From Candidatus Rifleibacteriota bacterium (GTDB lineage: Bacteria; Muiribacteriota; Ozemobacteria; Ozemobacterales; Ozemobacteraceae): a stretch of DNA of 64,000 nt. Position numbers and translations under genes: made by a program. The notes under the pieces were generated by a model. The model saw only the letters and a list, made by a program, of their open reading frames with translations. It was not told the DNA's origin and ran no database searches. The stretch lies in contig JADFXM010000004.1 of NCBI GenBank assembly GCA_015233565.1, positions 186,001 through 250,000 of the forward strand, in the 5' to 3' direction. Shown in pieces: positions 26,289-35,700 of this stretch. Within the stretch, counting starts at the first letter, position 1; the number at the start of each line of letters is the position of its first letter.

Positions 26289-26782
26289 CAATAGAATTCC
26301 TTTCGCAGAGAACTCGTGCGTTATTTTTATTGAGGATTACCTCTCTAGCAACCTATTTTACCCCACATGAATCATGCAAAATTACAGTATTGGCACACTC
26401 CATTTCTATAAAATACGTCTGTAGCCATTGGAGAGTTCCATCTTTTCGAAGGTGTGAAAAAATCGATTTTTCGAAAATCAACTTGCTGTTAATGGACTTT
26501 TCAGGAGGCAATTTTACAGAATCAAAGATTCTTGCACCCCTTCAACGAGCTTAATCGTCTTGCATCAATTCTGCACAATTTATATGTAACTGGTAAAATT
26601 CCTTTTTCCTGACATATTGACTTGTGGGTAGCAATAATTATGCCAAAATTCACTTTCATTGAATTCATCAGCGAAATCAGGGAAGAGAGAAGGCGGAAGC
26701 ATTGCAAAATGCAAGAAATTTCGAAAGCACGCATTGCAATTTGCAATAAAGCGAAACCCGTTCAAGAGAATGGAAATCCTTC

Positions 26783-27010
26783 TAATACCAATCCAAAAAA
26801 ATATGTGCATCACCCCAAGAACATTGATTTGATCAAAATAAAGTTGGATCGGTATATTTTGCGGAAAAGAAGGAATTTTCATGAAAATGAGAAGCCCTTA
26901 CTGGGAATGGTTGAAGCATTCATTTCTGTCAGACCGAACTCCAATTTACGCAGACCTGAAGCACGAAATAGGTCGGATGAATGAACTAATTGAAATTGGT
27001 ATAATATCCA
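26783..27010 (+). repeat. Inverted repeat, left arm
   Basis: This stretch recurs in reverse orientation at about 30290-30530, with long identical blocks (for example the run ending in TGTGCATCACCCCAAGAACA) and a few small insertions and deletions. I estimate roughly 85-90% identity by eye. The arms enclose two divergent secreted-protein genes. The ends are not sharp and no target-site duplication is visible. Confidence 0.7.
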
Positions 27011-27024
27011 AAGTATTGATTTGA
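26881..27024 (+). CDS. Small ORF (47 residues) inside the inverted repeat, possibly a gene remnant
   Basis: MKMRSPYWEWLKHSFLSDRT... runs for 47 codons and has AAGGA 7 bases before its ATG. It looks protein-like. In the other repeat arm the frame is destroyed by indels and the binding site is changed, so it is probably the start of a decayed gene rather than a conserved small protein. Confidence 0.3.
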   Translation: MKMRSPYWEWLKHSFLSDRTPIYADLKHEIGRMNELIEIGIISKVLI

Positions 27025-27046
27025 TAAATTAATAAGAAGGCTTTGA

Positions 27047-27283
27047 TTATACAAAATGCTCAAAAAAAAGACCCTCAGAATTCCAGTTAACGCAAGCTTG
27101 TATTTTCTCGGAAAGAAGCTCCCCAAGATATTTATCTGATTTTGAAAAACTTTTCGGTTGGATTTTATCCTGAGACCAACTTCCACGAAAATTTAGCAGA
27201 AGACCGATTTCAAAGCAAGCTTGCGCTTCATCAATCGAAAAAATGGTATCAAAATTGAATCCCCGAGGTTGGGGAATCTGAAC
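27047..27283 (-). pseudogene. Protein fragment without a start codon
   Basis: Seventy-eight sense codons with clear protein character ('TIFSIDEAQACFEIGLLLN', 'KSFSKSDKYLGELLSEKIQA') end in TAA at 27047-27049. A TAG lies directly upstream and no start codon fits. Other short coding-like frames continue upstream in different phases, as expected of a gene broken by several indels. I do not recognise the family. Confidence 0.4.
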
Positions 27284-27507
27284 CTATAGCATTTTTGTCT
27301 GACAATCTGTCTCCAACCCTTTTGTACAGTCAGATTTATTGCTTCATTCACAAAGATAGAGTTACTTGCAAACAACTTACTATGACTTTAAGCACTTCGA
27401 GATCGCTCCATGAACTGCTTCGATTCCATTCAGTTACTGGCTATCCAAGCTTCTGTTTCAATAAATTTTCTTAGGTCTCCTACAAAGACTATTAGGTTTG
27501 CAAAAAT

Positions 27508-28560
27508 TTAAAAACGAATTCTGATCTCAGTTACATGCTTCAGACCATCTTTTACTAATCCAGAAAGTTCTGGTACAAGTTGCCACGAGCCATTATCAAT
27601 TCGAACTTCGCATCGCCCTGTCTGGGGCTGAATGGAACCTGAAAAAATGGGAGGGCAGCCTTCAAGATGCTGGAAGGCAGGAAACAATGGTTTGATGATC
27701 ATCCAGGCTGGAACGTCGCTCCAGATGTAATCCAAACATGGCTCCTTAGCGTGAACTATAGGAACAATTTGAAATCCTCCCTGTAAACCCTGCTTCGATG
27801 TAGCGATACACAAAACTCCCGGATGATTAGCACGAACTTTCCCTCTTTCGGCATATTGGGAGCCACCAAAACGACCAACAGCTCCAACCGGTTTTTCCAC
27901 GACCCCCATTGTTTTGGCAGAGCCATCATTGAATGAGGCGAAGATAAAACCTCCCTTTCGGTTTTCAAATCGAAGTTCCTTTAATTCTATTTCAGGGCAA
28001 ATAGAAGGAATTATAATAACATCCCCTAACATCGGTTTAAAATCCGGAAAAATCCGGACTTCTTTCCCTTCCCGCTTGACAAACACTGGATTACCGACTC
28101 TTGGTGAATATTCTGCTCCAAACAGGAGCTTGCCAGCTGGAATATCAGAAAATATTGATGTAGGACTGGAAAAGTATGACTTTACTTCTTCCGATGTCTT
28201 TTCAAGAAACTCTTTAGGCTGTATGGTAAAAAGAACAGCATATTTTTCGCCCTGATTGACTTTGACATGAATCGCATTTACGGCAGTAGCCGCGATTGAG
28301 CCATCGGGAGCCCAATTCGCCGCAGTAAAGCCTTCACCGTCTGTTTCTTTGGTCTGTCCATTATTTGGGCGAATCACAAGGCCAATAGGCAGCCAGGTTT
28401 TACCTAGGTCCCGGGAAACTGAAATTGTTCCATTTTCCCGATTTTCAATGGCAACCCGGAATTCTTCCATTCTGATGCCTATTAAAAATGTGGGAGAAAG
28501 AAATTCCACGAAGGATAAAATTACAATAGCCAAAAGCAGTCGTAAGTTACTGTTTTTCAT
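27508..28560 (-). CDS. Exported protein of unknown function with one Asp-box-like motif
   Basis: A 350-residue exported protein. I chose the ATG at 28560, with GAGG 8 bases upstream, giving a signal peptide 'MKNSNLRLLLAIVILSFVEF...'. An earlier ATG at 28581 would add seven residues that do not look like a signal. The mature start carries 'ISVSRDLGKTWLPIG', an Asp-box (SxDxGxTW), a turn found in sialidase-like beta-propellers and other secreted beta proteins. Only one copy is seen, so a propeller is not supported. The rest is beta-rich with two conserved-looking blocks ('NHPGVLCIATSKQG', 'YIWSDVPAWMI'). It is divergent from the gene at 28942 and both lie between the inverted repeats. Confidence 0.65.
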   Translation of the reverse strand: MKNSNLRLLLAIVILSFVEFLSPTFLIGIRMEEFRVAIENRENGTISVSRDLGKTWLPIGLVIRPNNGQTKETDGEGFTAANWAPDGSIAATAVNAIHVKVNQGEKYAVLFTIQPKEFLEKTSEEVKSYFSSPTSIFSDIPAGKLLFGAEYSPRVGNPVFVKREGKEVRIFPDFKPMLGDVIIIPSICPEIELKELRFENRKGGFIFASFNDGSAKTMGVVEKPVGAVGRFGGSQYAERGKVRANHPGVLCIATSKQGLQGGFQIVPIVHAKEPCLDYIWSDVPAWMIIKPLFPAFQHLEGCPPIFSGSIQPQTGRCEVRIDNGSWQLVPELSGLVKDGLKHVTEIRIRF

Positions 28561-28641
28561 TGGATGCACCTCATACTTCATATGGCGACAAATTTCTTAA
28601 GCAAATTTATAAAAACAGCTTTCCAAATTATGCTAAAGGTG

Positions 28642-28669
28642 AGTATATTTTAACAGGGGTTCTTGTAAA
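28642..28669 (-). promoter_or_regulatory. Sigma70-type promoter of the gene at 27508-28560
   Basis: On the minus strand TTTACA (28664-28669) and TATACT (28642-28647) are separated by 16 bp, predicting a start near 28635 and a leader of about 75 nt. The rest of the divergent gap (28561-28941) shows no second clear promoter for the plus-strand gene. Confidence 0.6.
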
Positions 28670-28941
28670 TTTTGCAAATTTTTGTTTAATACTAACCCAA
28701 TATTTTTATAGAATACTTCTTGGTGATTTTAAGAAACGCTGGTGTTAACAATGGAAAGGCAGTTCCAAGGAATTTCACTTTTAATTGTAAAAACGGGCAA
28801 TTTTAACTGCAATGGCTATAAATTGAATTATTTTGCAAATTCGATTGTCAGGTGTTTTTATCCTGAACTTTGCAAGACGCAGGCAAATTTATTTAAAACT
28901 CGTAGTAATAACTATTTCTGAGGCGTTTTTTGGAGAAACAA

Positions 28942-30297
28942 ATGAAAAAACATTTCTTATTATTTTGGTTGATTCTGCTATGCATTTTTTCCCACGGAAG
29001 TCCAGTGATTGCAGGGTCAACAATGATGGTAAATGGCACCTGGTGTGGACCAGCCGCATTAGGCTTAGTACAGGCTGAAATCGATGGAAGCCCTGCACTA
29101 GTGGTTCTCCCAAGGTTTGAATTTAAAGCAGAAGTGAATTCTGCAGAATTATTTGAAAAAATTAAGAAAGAAATGGGAAAGCAGGATGCTATTTTTCATC
29201 TTTACCATGATGGCCTGGGGAAACCCAAACGTGACGGAATGAAGTTTTTTGCATCCGACGTTTTTTTAAAGGACCTTAAAATGACCTATTCCGGTGCCTT
29301 GCGACAATGGGGATACTCCTTTAAAGTAAGTCCAAAACCACCTTTTGAAGAACCGGATTATATAAAAGAAATTGAAAGTGGTGCTTTTTTAAATTCAGCC
29401 ATGTCGGGAAAAGGTGATAAATTGCCGAAACCGAAACCTGAGGAAAACACACAGAATCCTCCAAAACCAACTCCCGGGGCTCCTCAGCCAATTCCTTCAA
29501 GCGGTGAAATAAAAACCTCCTGGGACGTAATGCCTCAAGGAGTTCTTCCCCCGGCAATAAGAAAAATGAAAGAAGAGATTAATGCCCGATTGAATGCGAT
29601 AAAAAGCAAACCCTACAAATTTGAGAAGCCCAAGGTCGATGTGGTCAGATGGGCAACTGGAAAAATGGGAAATCTCAATTCGGAAGGAAGAATTTTACAA
29701 GCACCTGTAGAGGGATGCAAACTCAACCTGAGGATAAATGTACCAATGGACCATGCCTGGTTGAAAGCTGAGATGGCAAAAGCCATCCTTGGGCAAAAGT
29801 GTGAATACATCTTTCATAGAGATTTGAATGGAAGAGAAGCCGTCAGAGAAGGTGACTATATTCTTTCGGACATCTATTTTACCGACCTCGGAAAAACATG
29901 GCAGGAATGGATTGAGGAAAATGGTTTGTTGCTGGCAAGCGAAACTTTTTCAGAAGGGTTGGCAACTTCCCCAATTCAATTGGACATCAAGGTAGTGGAT
30001 GGCGTCTGGGATGCTCTTTTAACACCAATTTTCCTAAGGATCGGGTTTGAAAATAATCAATTTAATCTGGGTTCCAAGGAAATAATCAGGTTTTCAAGTC
30101 TCAAATTTCCAGCCAAACCATTTCCCGAAATTTCTAAAAAACTGAACGCAAGCTTGAAAGGTCAACCCGTAAAGATTTCTTTGATTGTTTCTCCTGACGG
30201 CAAACCTTACACTGAATTAAATCAGAAACGCACAACGGTAGTCTGGTTTCCAACTCAAAATTCCAATCTGCAAGCTCTGCTGGATAAAATTAAATAA
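28942..30297 (+). CDS. Exported protein of unknown function with a weak internal duplication
   Basis: A 451-residue exported protein with signal peptide 'MKKHFLLFWLILLCIFSHGSP'. I chose the ATG at 28942, which has GGAG 6 bases upstream. Two segments look alike: about 75-140 ('IFHLYHDGLGKPKRDG..FFASDVFLKDL') and about 288-340 ('IFHRDLNGREAVREGDYILSDIYFTDL'), separated by a Pro-rich linker (155-195). The pattern 'G..L(S/A)D(V/I)..DL......W....G' recalls the staphylococcal-nuclease fold, but the catalytic Arg/Glu residues are not apparent, so that is only a suggestion. It is divergent from 27508-28560. Confidence 0.65.
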   Translation: MKKHFLLFWLILLCIFSHGSPVIAGSTMMVNGTWCGPAALGLVQAEIDGSPALVVLPRFEFKAEVNSAELFEKIKKEMGKQDAIFHLYHDGLGKPKRDGMKFFASDVFLKDLKMTYSGALRQWGYSFKVSPKPPFEEPDYIKEIESGAFLNSAMSGKGDKLPKPKPEENTQNPPKPTPGAPQPIPSSGEIKTSWDVMPQGVLPPAIRKMKEEINARLNAIKSKPYKFEKPKVDVVRWATGKMGNLNSEGRILQAPVEGCKLNLRINVPMDHAWLKAEMAKAILGQKCEYIFHRDLNGREAVREGDYILSDIYFTDLGKTWQEWIEENGLLLASETFSEGLATSPIQLDIKVVDGVWDALLTPIFLRIGFENNQFNLGSKEIIRFSSLKFPAKPFPEISKKLNASLKGQPVKISLIVSPDGKPYTELNQKRTTVVWFPTQNSNLQALLDKIK

Positions 30298-30530
30298 TAC
30301 TCAATTTCAATTAGTTCGTTCATCCGACCTATTTCGTGCTTCAGTCTGGGTAAATAGGAGTGGGTCTGACAGAAATGAATGCTTCAACCATCCAGTAAGG
30401 GCTCCTTATTTTCATGAAAGTTACGTGTTTTCTTGGAAAATATATTGATCCAACTTCATTTTGAGCAAATCAATGTTCTTGGGGTGATGCACATATTTTT
30501 TGGGATTGGTATAATACTCAATATATTTTC
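30290..30530 (-). repeat. Inverted repeat, right arm
   Basis: This is the reverse-complement partner of about 26783-27010. It begins directly at the stop codon of the preceding gene (TAA 30295-30297). It has lost the small ORF of the other arm through indels. The remaining 30531-30713 gap contains the hairpin listed next and nothing else I can support. Confidence 0.7.
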
Positions 30531-30662
30531 CAATATATGGTTTTGAGAATTGCACTTCACCATTTTAAAGGAAATTTGTAAAGCGCTACATCAAACAATT
30601 AATTATTGTTAGTGCCAATCCGAAAGCGGCCCATAAAATTCATGGTGGAAAACAGGTTTGCA

Positions 30663-30691
30663 GGCGCCAATAAATAGCAAAGATTGGCACC
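30663..30691 (-). other. Hairpin 23 bases downstream of the FGE-domain stop codon
   Basis: On the minus strand GGTGCCAAT (30691-30683) can pair along all nine bases, with one G-U pair, with ATTGGCGCC (30671-30663) around an 11-base loop. No run of T follows, so it is not a standard terminator. A third related arm, GTGCCAATC on the plus strand at 30612-30620, could pair instead with GATTGGCAC (30682-30690). Confidence 0.5.
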
Positions 30692-30713
30692 AATTTCAAT
30701 TTTTTTTCTTTTG

Positions 30714-31631
30714 TCAGGGACGCACAATTCGGAATCCAATAGAGTTACGACGATTATACGGCAAATTGCTGTTTCGAAACGCAACTGCAACACTGGATGC
30801 ACCAACATCCCAACTTCCACCGCGAATTACACGATTAGCCCCCGAGTCGGCTCCTGTTGGGTTTACCAGAGCCCCGGATGGATAGCTTGCCACATACCAA
30901 TCCCAACACCATTCGCAAACATTTCCACTCATATCATAAATATTGAGCTCGTTCGGAAGTTTTGAACCGACACTATGGGTAGTATTGCCAGAGTTAGTAA
31001 GATACCAAACATAGTCCCCGATTAAGTTATCCCCTGTACTCCCAGCAAAAGGTTTATTATAATCGGAAGCTCCACCCATAGCGGCCCACTGCCATTCTGC
31101 TTCGGTCGGTAATCGATAACCGGTAGCACTCCAATTGCAAGTCACAGCGTCCCAGGTTCCATTACTATTTGTGGGAACATTCTTCCAATCTTTTGGATTG
31201 GTTGAAGAATTTATAGTGTATGCGGGGATTAAACCCTCACTCATACTTAATTTATTACAAAAAACCAGTGCATGGTACCAATTTGTTTTCTCGACTGGAC
31301 CGTTTACAACATTTTTGAAAGAACTAGGATTCGACAGTTCTGTCAAAGAAACAAATTGTTTCTGGGTAATCTCATACTGGCTAATTCGAAAAGCAGAAAC
31401 CGTGGAAGTATTGGCTGGGTTTGCATCGCGTTGAAACTGTCCGGCAGGAATGTATTTCATGAGCCCAATATTGGGGGAGGAAAAATCTCCATCTATAGTC
31501 AGCCAGCCATCAGCAATCGTGGAAACATTCCCAGCATCATCAACCGCAACGAGATCATACAAGCCAGAAATCAAGTTAGGTGGAATGGCAACAGAATAAG
31601 GAACATTCGCCTCTGCGTCAACTTTTCCCAA
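30714..31631 (-). CDS. C-terminal FGE-sulfatase (SUMF1-like) domain of the giant lipoprotein
   Basis: Frame of 305 codons. From about residue 55 it is a formylglycine-generating-enzyme-like (C-type-lectin-like) domain: 'MKYIPAGQF', 'ISQYEITQKQFVSL', 'GYRLPTEAEWQWAA', 'YDMSGNVCEWCWDWY', 'NRVIRGGSW' and 'NSIGFRIVRP' are all family motifs. Proteins with this fold are either enzymes or binding modules. The active-site cysteine pair of true FGE is not evident, so a ligand-binding role is more likely. The apparent TTG start at 31631 is an artefact of the frameshift just upstream. Confidence 0.8.
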   Translation of the reverse strand: MGKVDAEANVPYSVAIPPNLISGLYDLVAVDDAGNVSTIADGWLTIDGDFSSPNIGLMKYIPAGQFQRDANPANTSTVSAFRISQYEITQKQFVSLTELSNPSSFKNVVNGPVEKTNWYHALVFCNKLSMSEGLIPAYTINSSTNPKDWKNVPTNSNGTWDAVTCNWSATGYRLPTEAEWQWAAMGGASDYNKPFAGSTGDNLIGDYVWYLTNSGNTTHSVGSKLPNELNIYDMSGNVCEWCWDWYVASYPSGALVNPTGADSGANRVIRGGSWDVGASSVAVAFRNSNLPYNRRNSIGFRIVRP

Positions 31632-32743
31632 AACCCTTTCCAGGCAGCTAAAGCAACATCAATCTCTGCCTGAATGGTTGCACTTTCTCCTCTTTTTATA
31701 AGGTAAATGCTACCGGGCTTACTCGAACTCACGGTTGAAGTAGAGCGATCCCCCTTTTTTAGTTTCTGAGGAGAATTTTTAGGAGCACTTGCAATCGGTG
31801 GTGTTGAACTTAGCGCTGATGCCTTTTTCACACTTGAATGGACAGATTCATTTCCAAGGCTATCAACAATCCAAGCCTCAATATTGAGATCCCCATCGGC
31901 AAAGAAACTAAGAGCACTCATGGAAAAGATTCCTAAATCTGCTGCTGGAGCGTTTGCAGCAATCGATTCTCCGGTTGTAGTGAAAGTATGAGGTGGTACC
32001 GCTGAATCTGTCAGTTTGATAAACAGTGTTCCAGCTTTGTTTCCAACGTTTGTATTTGCTATATTAACTTTGAACTTTGAGAAATCCGACTTAAGCTTGC
32101 CATTAACACGATTTGCTTTATTACCATGGCCAGACAAATTTTCACCAATAGCGATGGGATTGATCACCGGAGCCCCCGGAAGAATGTTATCAACCGTATA
32201 TGAGGACTTGCCTGTTGCAGCTTTATTGGAATTTCCTGAACGATCTTTTGCCGTGATTGATACTGTTTGAACACCATTACTTTCGGATGGTACATTCCAG
32301 GCATAAGTCCAGTAAAGATTGTCGATTTTCACCATTGCAGCATTGACCACGATGGTTCCTATTGTAATTGTGGGGGGGACTGTTTCGTCTATTTGATCTT
32401 CTTCTGTAAATGTTCCGGCTATCGTTACAATGTCGCCACCATGCAGAATTGCGTCAGGATGATCATCTGACAAAACCACCGTTGGAGGTAAAGTGTCTAT
32501 TTTCCAAGAAAATTTGGTTGAACTATTTTGCGGTTGCAAATTGCCAGCATCATCTTTGCCCAAAACAGCAATGTTATGTATGCCAGAAGCAAGGTTTGTC
32601 AAACTCAACGGAGTTGAAACCGAAATTTCAGCGCTCCAAGTGCCGTTATCGAGGTTGTAAAAATATTTTGCCACCCCAGCCCCGCCAACCGTAATAGCTG
32701 TGGTAGTCTGATTCGTGGGATTTGCCGGTGTATTGCTCAACAA
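31571..32743 (-). CDS. Ig-like and linker region of the giant lipoprotein
   Basis: Frame of 390 codons. It begins inside the fifteenth 89-residue repeat and continues through a divergent Ig-like domain ('DDHPDAILHGGDIVTIAGTFTEED') and a further Ig-like region ('LPGAPVINPIAIGENLSGHG'). A Pro/Ser/Lys linker follows, then the frameshift at 31634-31636. It is in the same frame as the next piece upstream and is separated from it only by the TAA at 32834. Confidence 0.7.
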   Translation of the reverse strand: MLSNTPANPTNQTTTAITVGGAGVAKYFYNLDNGTWSAEISVSTPLSLTNLASGIHNIAVLGKDDAGNLQPQNSSTKFSWKIDTLPPTVVLSDDHPDAILHGGDIVTIAGTFTEEDQIDETVPPTITIGTIVVNAAMVKIDNLYWTYAWNVPSESNGVQTVSITAKDRSGNSNKAATGKSSYTVDNILPGAPVINPIAIGENLSGHGNKANRVNGKLKSDFSKFKVNIANTNVGNKAGTLFIKLTDSAVPPHTFTTTGESIAANAPAADLGIFSMSALSFFADGDLNIEAWIVDSLGNESVHSSVKKASALSSTPPIASAPKNSPQKLKKGDRSTSTVSSSKPGSIYLIKRGESATIQAEIDVALAAWKGFWEKLTQRRMFLILLPFHLT

Positions 32744-35700
32744 CGCAACTTTTGCCGTCGTGTCGATCGTCCAGGTAAGACTAGATGCAGTTTCCTGACT
32801 TTGTAAATTGCCGAGGGCATCTTTTCCGACAACTTATAAAGTGTGAACTCCGGACGACAGGCCTGTTACACTCAATGGAGTTGAGACCGGAATTTCTGCA
32901 CTCCAAGCCCCGCCATCAAGGTTGTAAGAATATTTTTCCACGCCGGTCCCACCAATCGTAATAGTCGCAGTAGTCTGATTTGTGGGGTTTGCTGGTGTAT
33001 TGCTCAGCAACGCCACTTTCGGGGTCGTATCTATTGTCCAGGTGATGTTTGTCGCACCTTCCTGGCTCTGAGAATTTCCGAGAGCATCTATGCCAACAAC
33101 TTTTAGAAAATGAGTACCAGTCGAAAGGCCAGACAAACTCAACTGAGTTGAAACAGGGATTTCAGCACTCCAAGCTCCATTATCAAAGCTGTAAGAATAT
33201 TTCGTAACGCCAGTCCCGCCGACGGTAATTGCCGCAGTAGTCTGATTTGTAGGATTTGCCGGTGCATTTCTCAGGGAGGCCACTTTTGCCACATTGTCAA
33301 TTGACCAGGTAATGGTTGTTGCGAATTCCTGACTCTGTAAATTTCCGAGTCCGTCAATGCCGACAACTTTCAGCGTATGTGCGCCAACTGCAAGGTCTGA
33401 CAGCTTCAACGTAGTAGAGACAGGGGTTTCATTACTCCAAGGACCGTTATCGAGGCTGAAGGAATATTTCACCACGCCGGTACCACCAACTGTAATCGCC
33501 GCAGTAGTCTGATTTGTTAGATTCGCCGGCGAATTGCTCAACAACGCAACTTTCGGCATCGTGTCGATTGCCCAAGTGATGCTTGTTGCAGCTTCCTGGC
33601 TCTGTAAATTGCCGAGTGCGTCTATTCCGATTACTTTCAGCGTATGCACGCCAAAAACGAGGCTTTGCAAATTCAACCCATTTGAAACCAGTGTTTCAGC
33701 ACTCCAGGGACCGTCATCGAGACTGTAGGAATATTTCACCACACCGGTACCACCAACTGTAATCAACGCAGTAGTCTGGTTTGTGAGATTTGTGGGTGTA
33801 TTGATCAACGACGCCACTTTCGGGGCTGTGTCGATTGTCCAGTTGAAGATAGTTGCACTTTCCTGGCTCTGTAAATTGCCGAGTGCATCTATTCCAATAA
33901 CTTTCAACATGTGTACACCAGACGCAAGTCCGGAAAAACTCAATTTAGTCGAAATCAGGGTTTCAGCAATCCACGCGCCACCATCAAGGCTGTAGGAGTA
34001 TTTCAGCACACCGGTACCACCGACTGTAATTGCCGCAGAAGTCTGGTTTGTGAGGTTCGCCGGTAAATTGCTCAACAACGCAACTTTTGGTATCGTGTCG
34101 ATTGTCCAGTTGAAGATAGTTGCACCTTCCTGGCTCTGTAAATTGCCAAGTGTGTCTATTCCGATTACTTTCAGCTTATGGACACCAGAGGAAAAGCCTT
34201 TCAAACTTAAGGTTGTTGAAACAGGGGTTTCAGCACTCCAAGGGCCATCATCGAGACTGTAAGAATATTTCGTCACCCCCGCCCCACCAACTGTAATCAG
34301 CGCGGTAGTCTGATTTGTGAGGTTTGTCGGTGTATTGGTTAACACCGCCACTTTTGCTGTCGTGTCGATTGTCCAAGTAACGCTAGTTGCACCTCCTTGG
34401 CTCTGTAAATTTCCGAGCCCATCTATCCCAATAACTTTCAGCGTGTGCGCACCTGACGAAAGGCCCTTCAAACTCAAGGGAGTTGAAACAGGAGTTTCAG
34501 TGCTCCAGGCCCCGTCATCGAGGTTGTAAGAATATTTCACCACCCCACTTCCGCCAACCGTAATCGTCGCGACAGTTTGATTCGTGAAATTTTCCGGTGT
34601 ATTGATTAACACCGCCACTTTCGCCGTTTGATCGATTGTCCAAGTAATGCTTGTTGCTGCCTCCTGGCTCTGTAAATTGCCAAGTGCGTCTTTGCCGACA
34701 ACTTTCAGCGTATGCGAGCCAGCCGCAAGGTTCTGTAAACTCAATTGGGTCGAAACCGGCGATTCTGCGGTCCAAGCGCTGTTATCGAGGCTGTAAGAAT
34801 ATTTCACCACGTCAGTCCCGCCAACCGTTATCATCGCGCCGGTTTGATTCGTGGGATTTGCTGGTTCATTGCTCAATACCGCCACCTTCGCTATTGAATC
34901 GATTGTCCAGGGAATACTGGTTGCAGCTTCCTGGCTCTGTAAGTTGCCTAATGTGTCTATTCCAACAACTTTCAAGGTATGAGCAACATCAGCAAGTCCT
35001 TGCAAACTCAGCGTGGTGGAAACCGGAGTTTCAGGGCTCCAAGGACCGTTATCGAGGCTATAAGAATATTTCACCACGCCAGTCCCTCCAACAGTTATAT
35101 TCGCGACAGTCTGATTCGTTGGATTGGCCGGGGTATTGTTCAAAATCACCACTTTGGGCGTCGTATCTATTGTCCAGGTGAGACTAGTTGCTGCTTCCTG
35201 ACTCTGTAAATTGCCTAATGCGTCTATGCCAACAACTTTCAACTTATGCTCACCGGAGGAAAGGCCGGTCAAACTCAACGTAGTGGAAACAGGAGTTTCA
35301 GCACTCCAAGGGCTATCATCGAGACTGTAAGAATATTTCACTACGCCAGTCCCGCCAACCGTTATTTTAGCAACAGTCACATTTGTGGGATTTGCTGGTG
35401 TATTGCTCAACACCGCCACTTTCGGCGTGTTGTCGATTGTCCAGGAAATACTTGTTGAGCCTTCATGACTTTGTGAAATGCCTAATGCATCTATGCCGAC
35501 AACCTTCAGAAAATGTACACCTGATGAAAGATTTGACAAACTCAAACTAGTTGAAACGGGAGTTTCAGGACTCCATGGGCCATTATCGAGACTGTACGAA
35601 TACTTCACCACACCAATACCACCAACTGTAATCACTGCAGTAGTCTGATTCGTGAAATTTGCAGGAATATTGCTCAACATCGCCACTTTCACAGCTAAAT

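Larger units (their letters stand above)
26289..27507. other. Gene-poor stretch with decayed coding fragments and one arm of an inverted repeat
   Basis: About 1.2 kb between the small membrane protein gene and the next gene. I find no full gene. It holds one arm of an inverted repeat (about 26783-27010), a 47-codon ORF within that arm, and a protein-like fragment without a start codon (27047-27283). The part 26300-26620 shows nothing I can support. Confidence 0.6.

Noticed and set aside
26078..26600. c-di-AMP (ydaO-type) riboswitch before the KimA-like gene
   Set aside because: KimA genes often carry one, but I do not find its conserved purine-rich motifs or stem pattern in this stretch.
26622..26984. 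A 120-codon plus-strand frame in the gene-poor stretch
   Set aside because: It is arginine- and lysine-rich with no binding site, and its continuation in the other repeat arm is broken by a stop and indels. Substitutions between the arms in this frame change residues.
30599..31631. Complete diversity-generating retroelement
   Set aside because: No reverse transcriptase and no template repeat are present in the window; only the target-type fold and a hairpin are seen.
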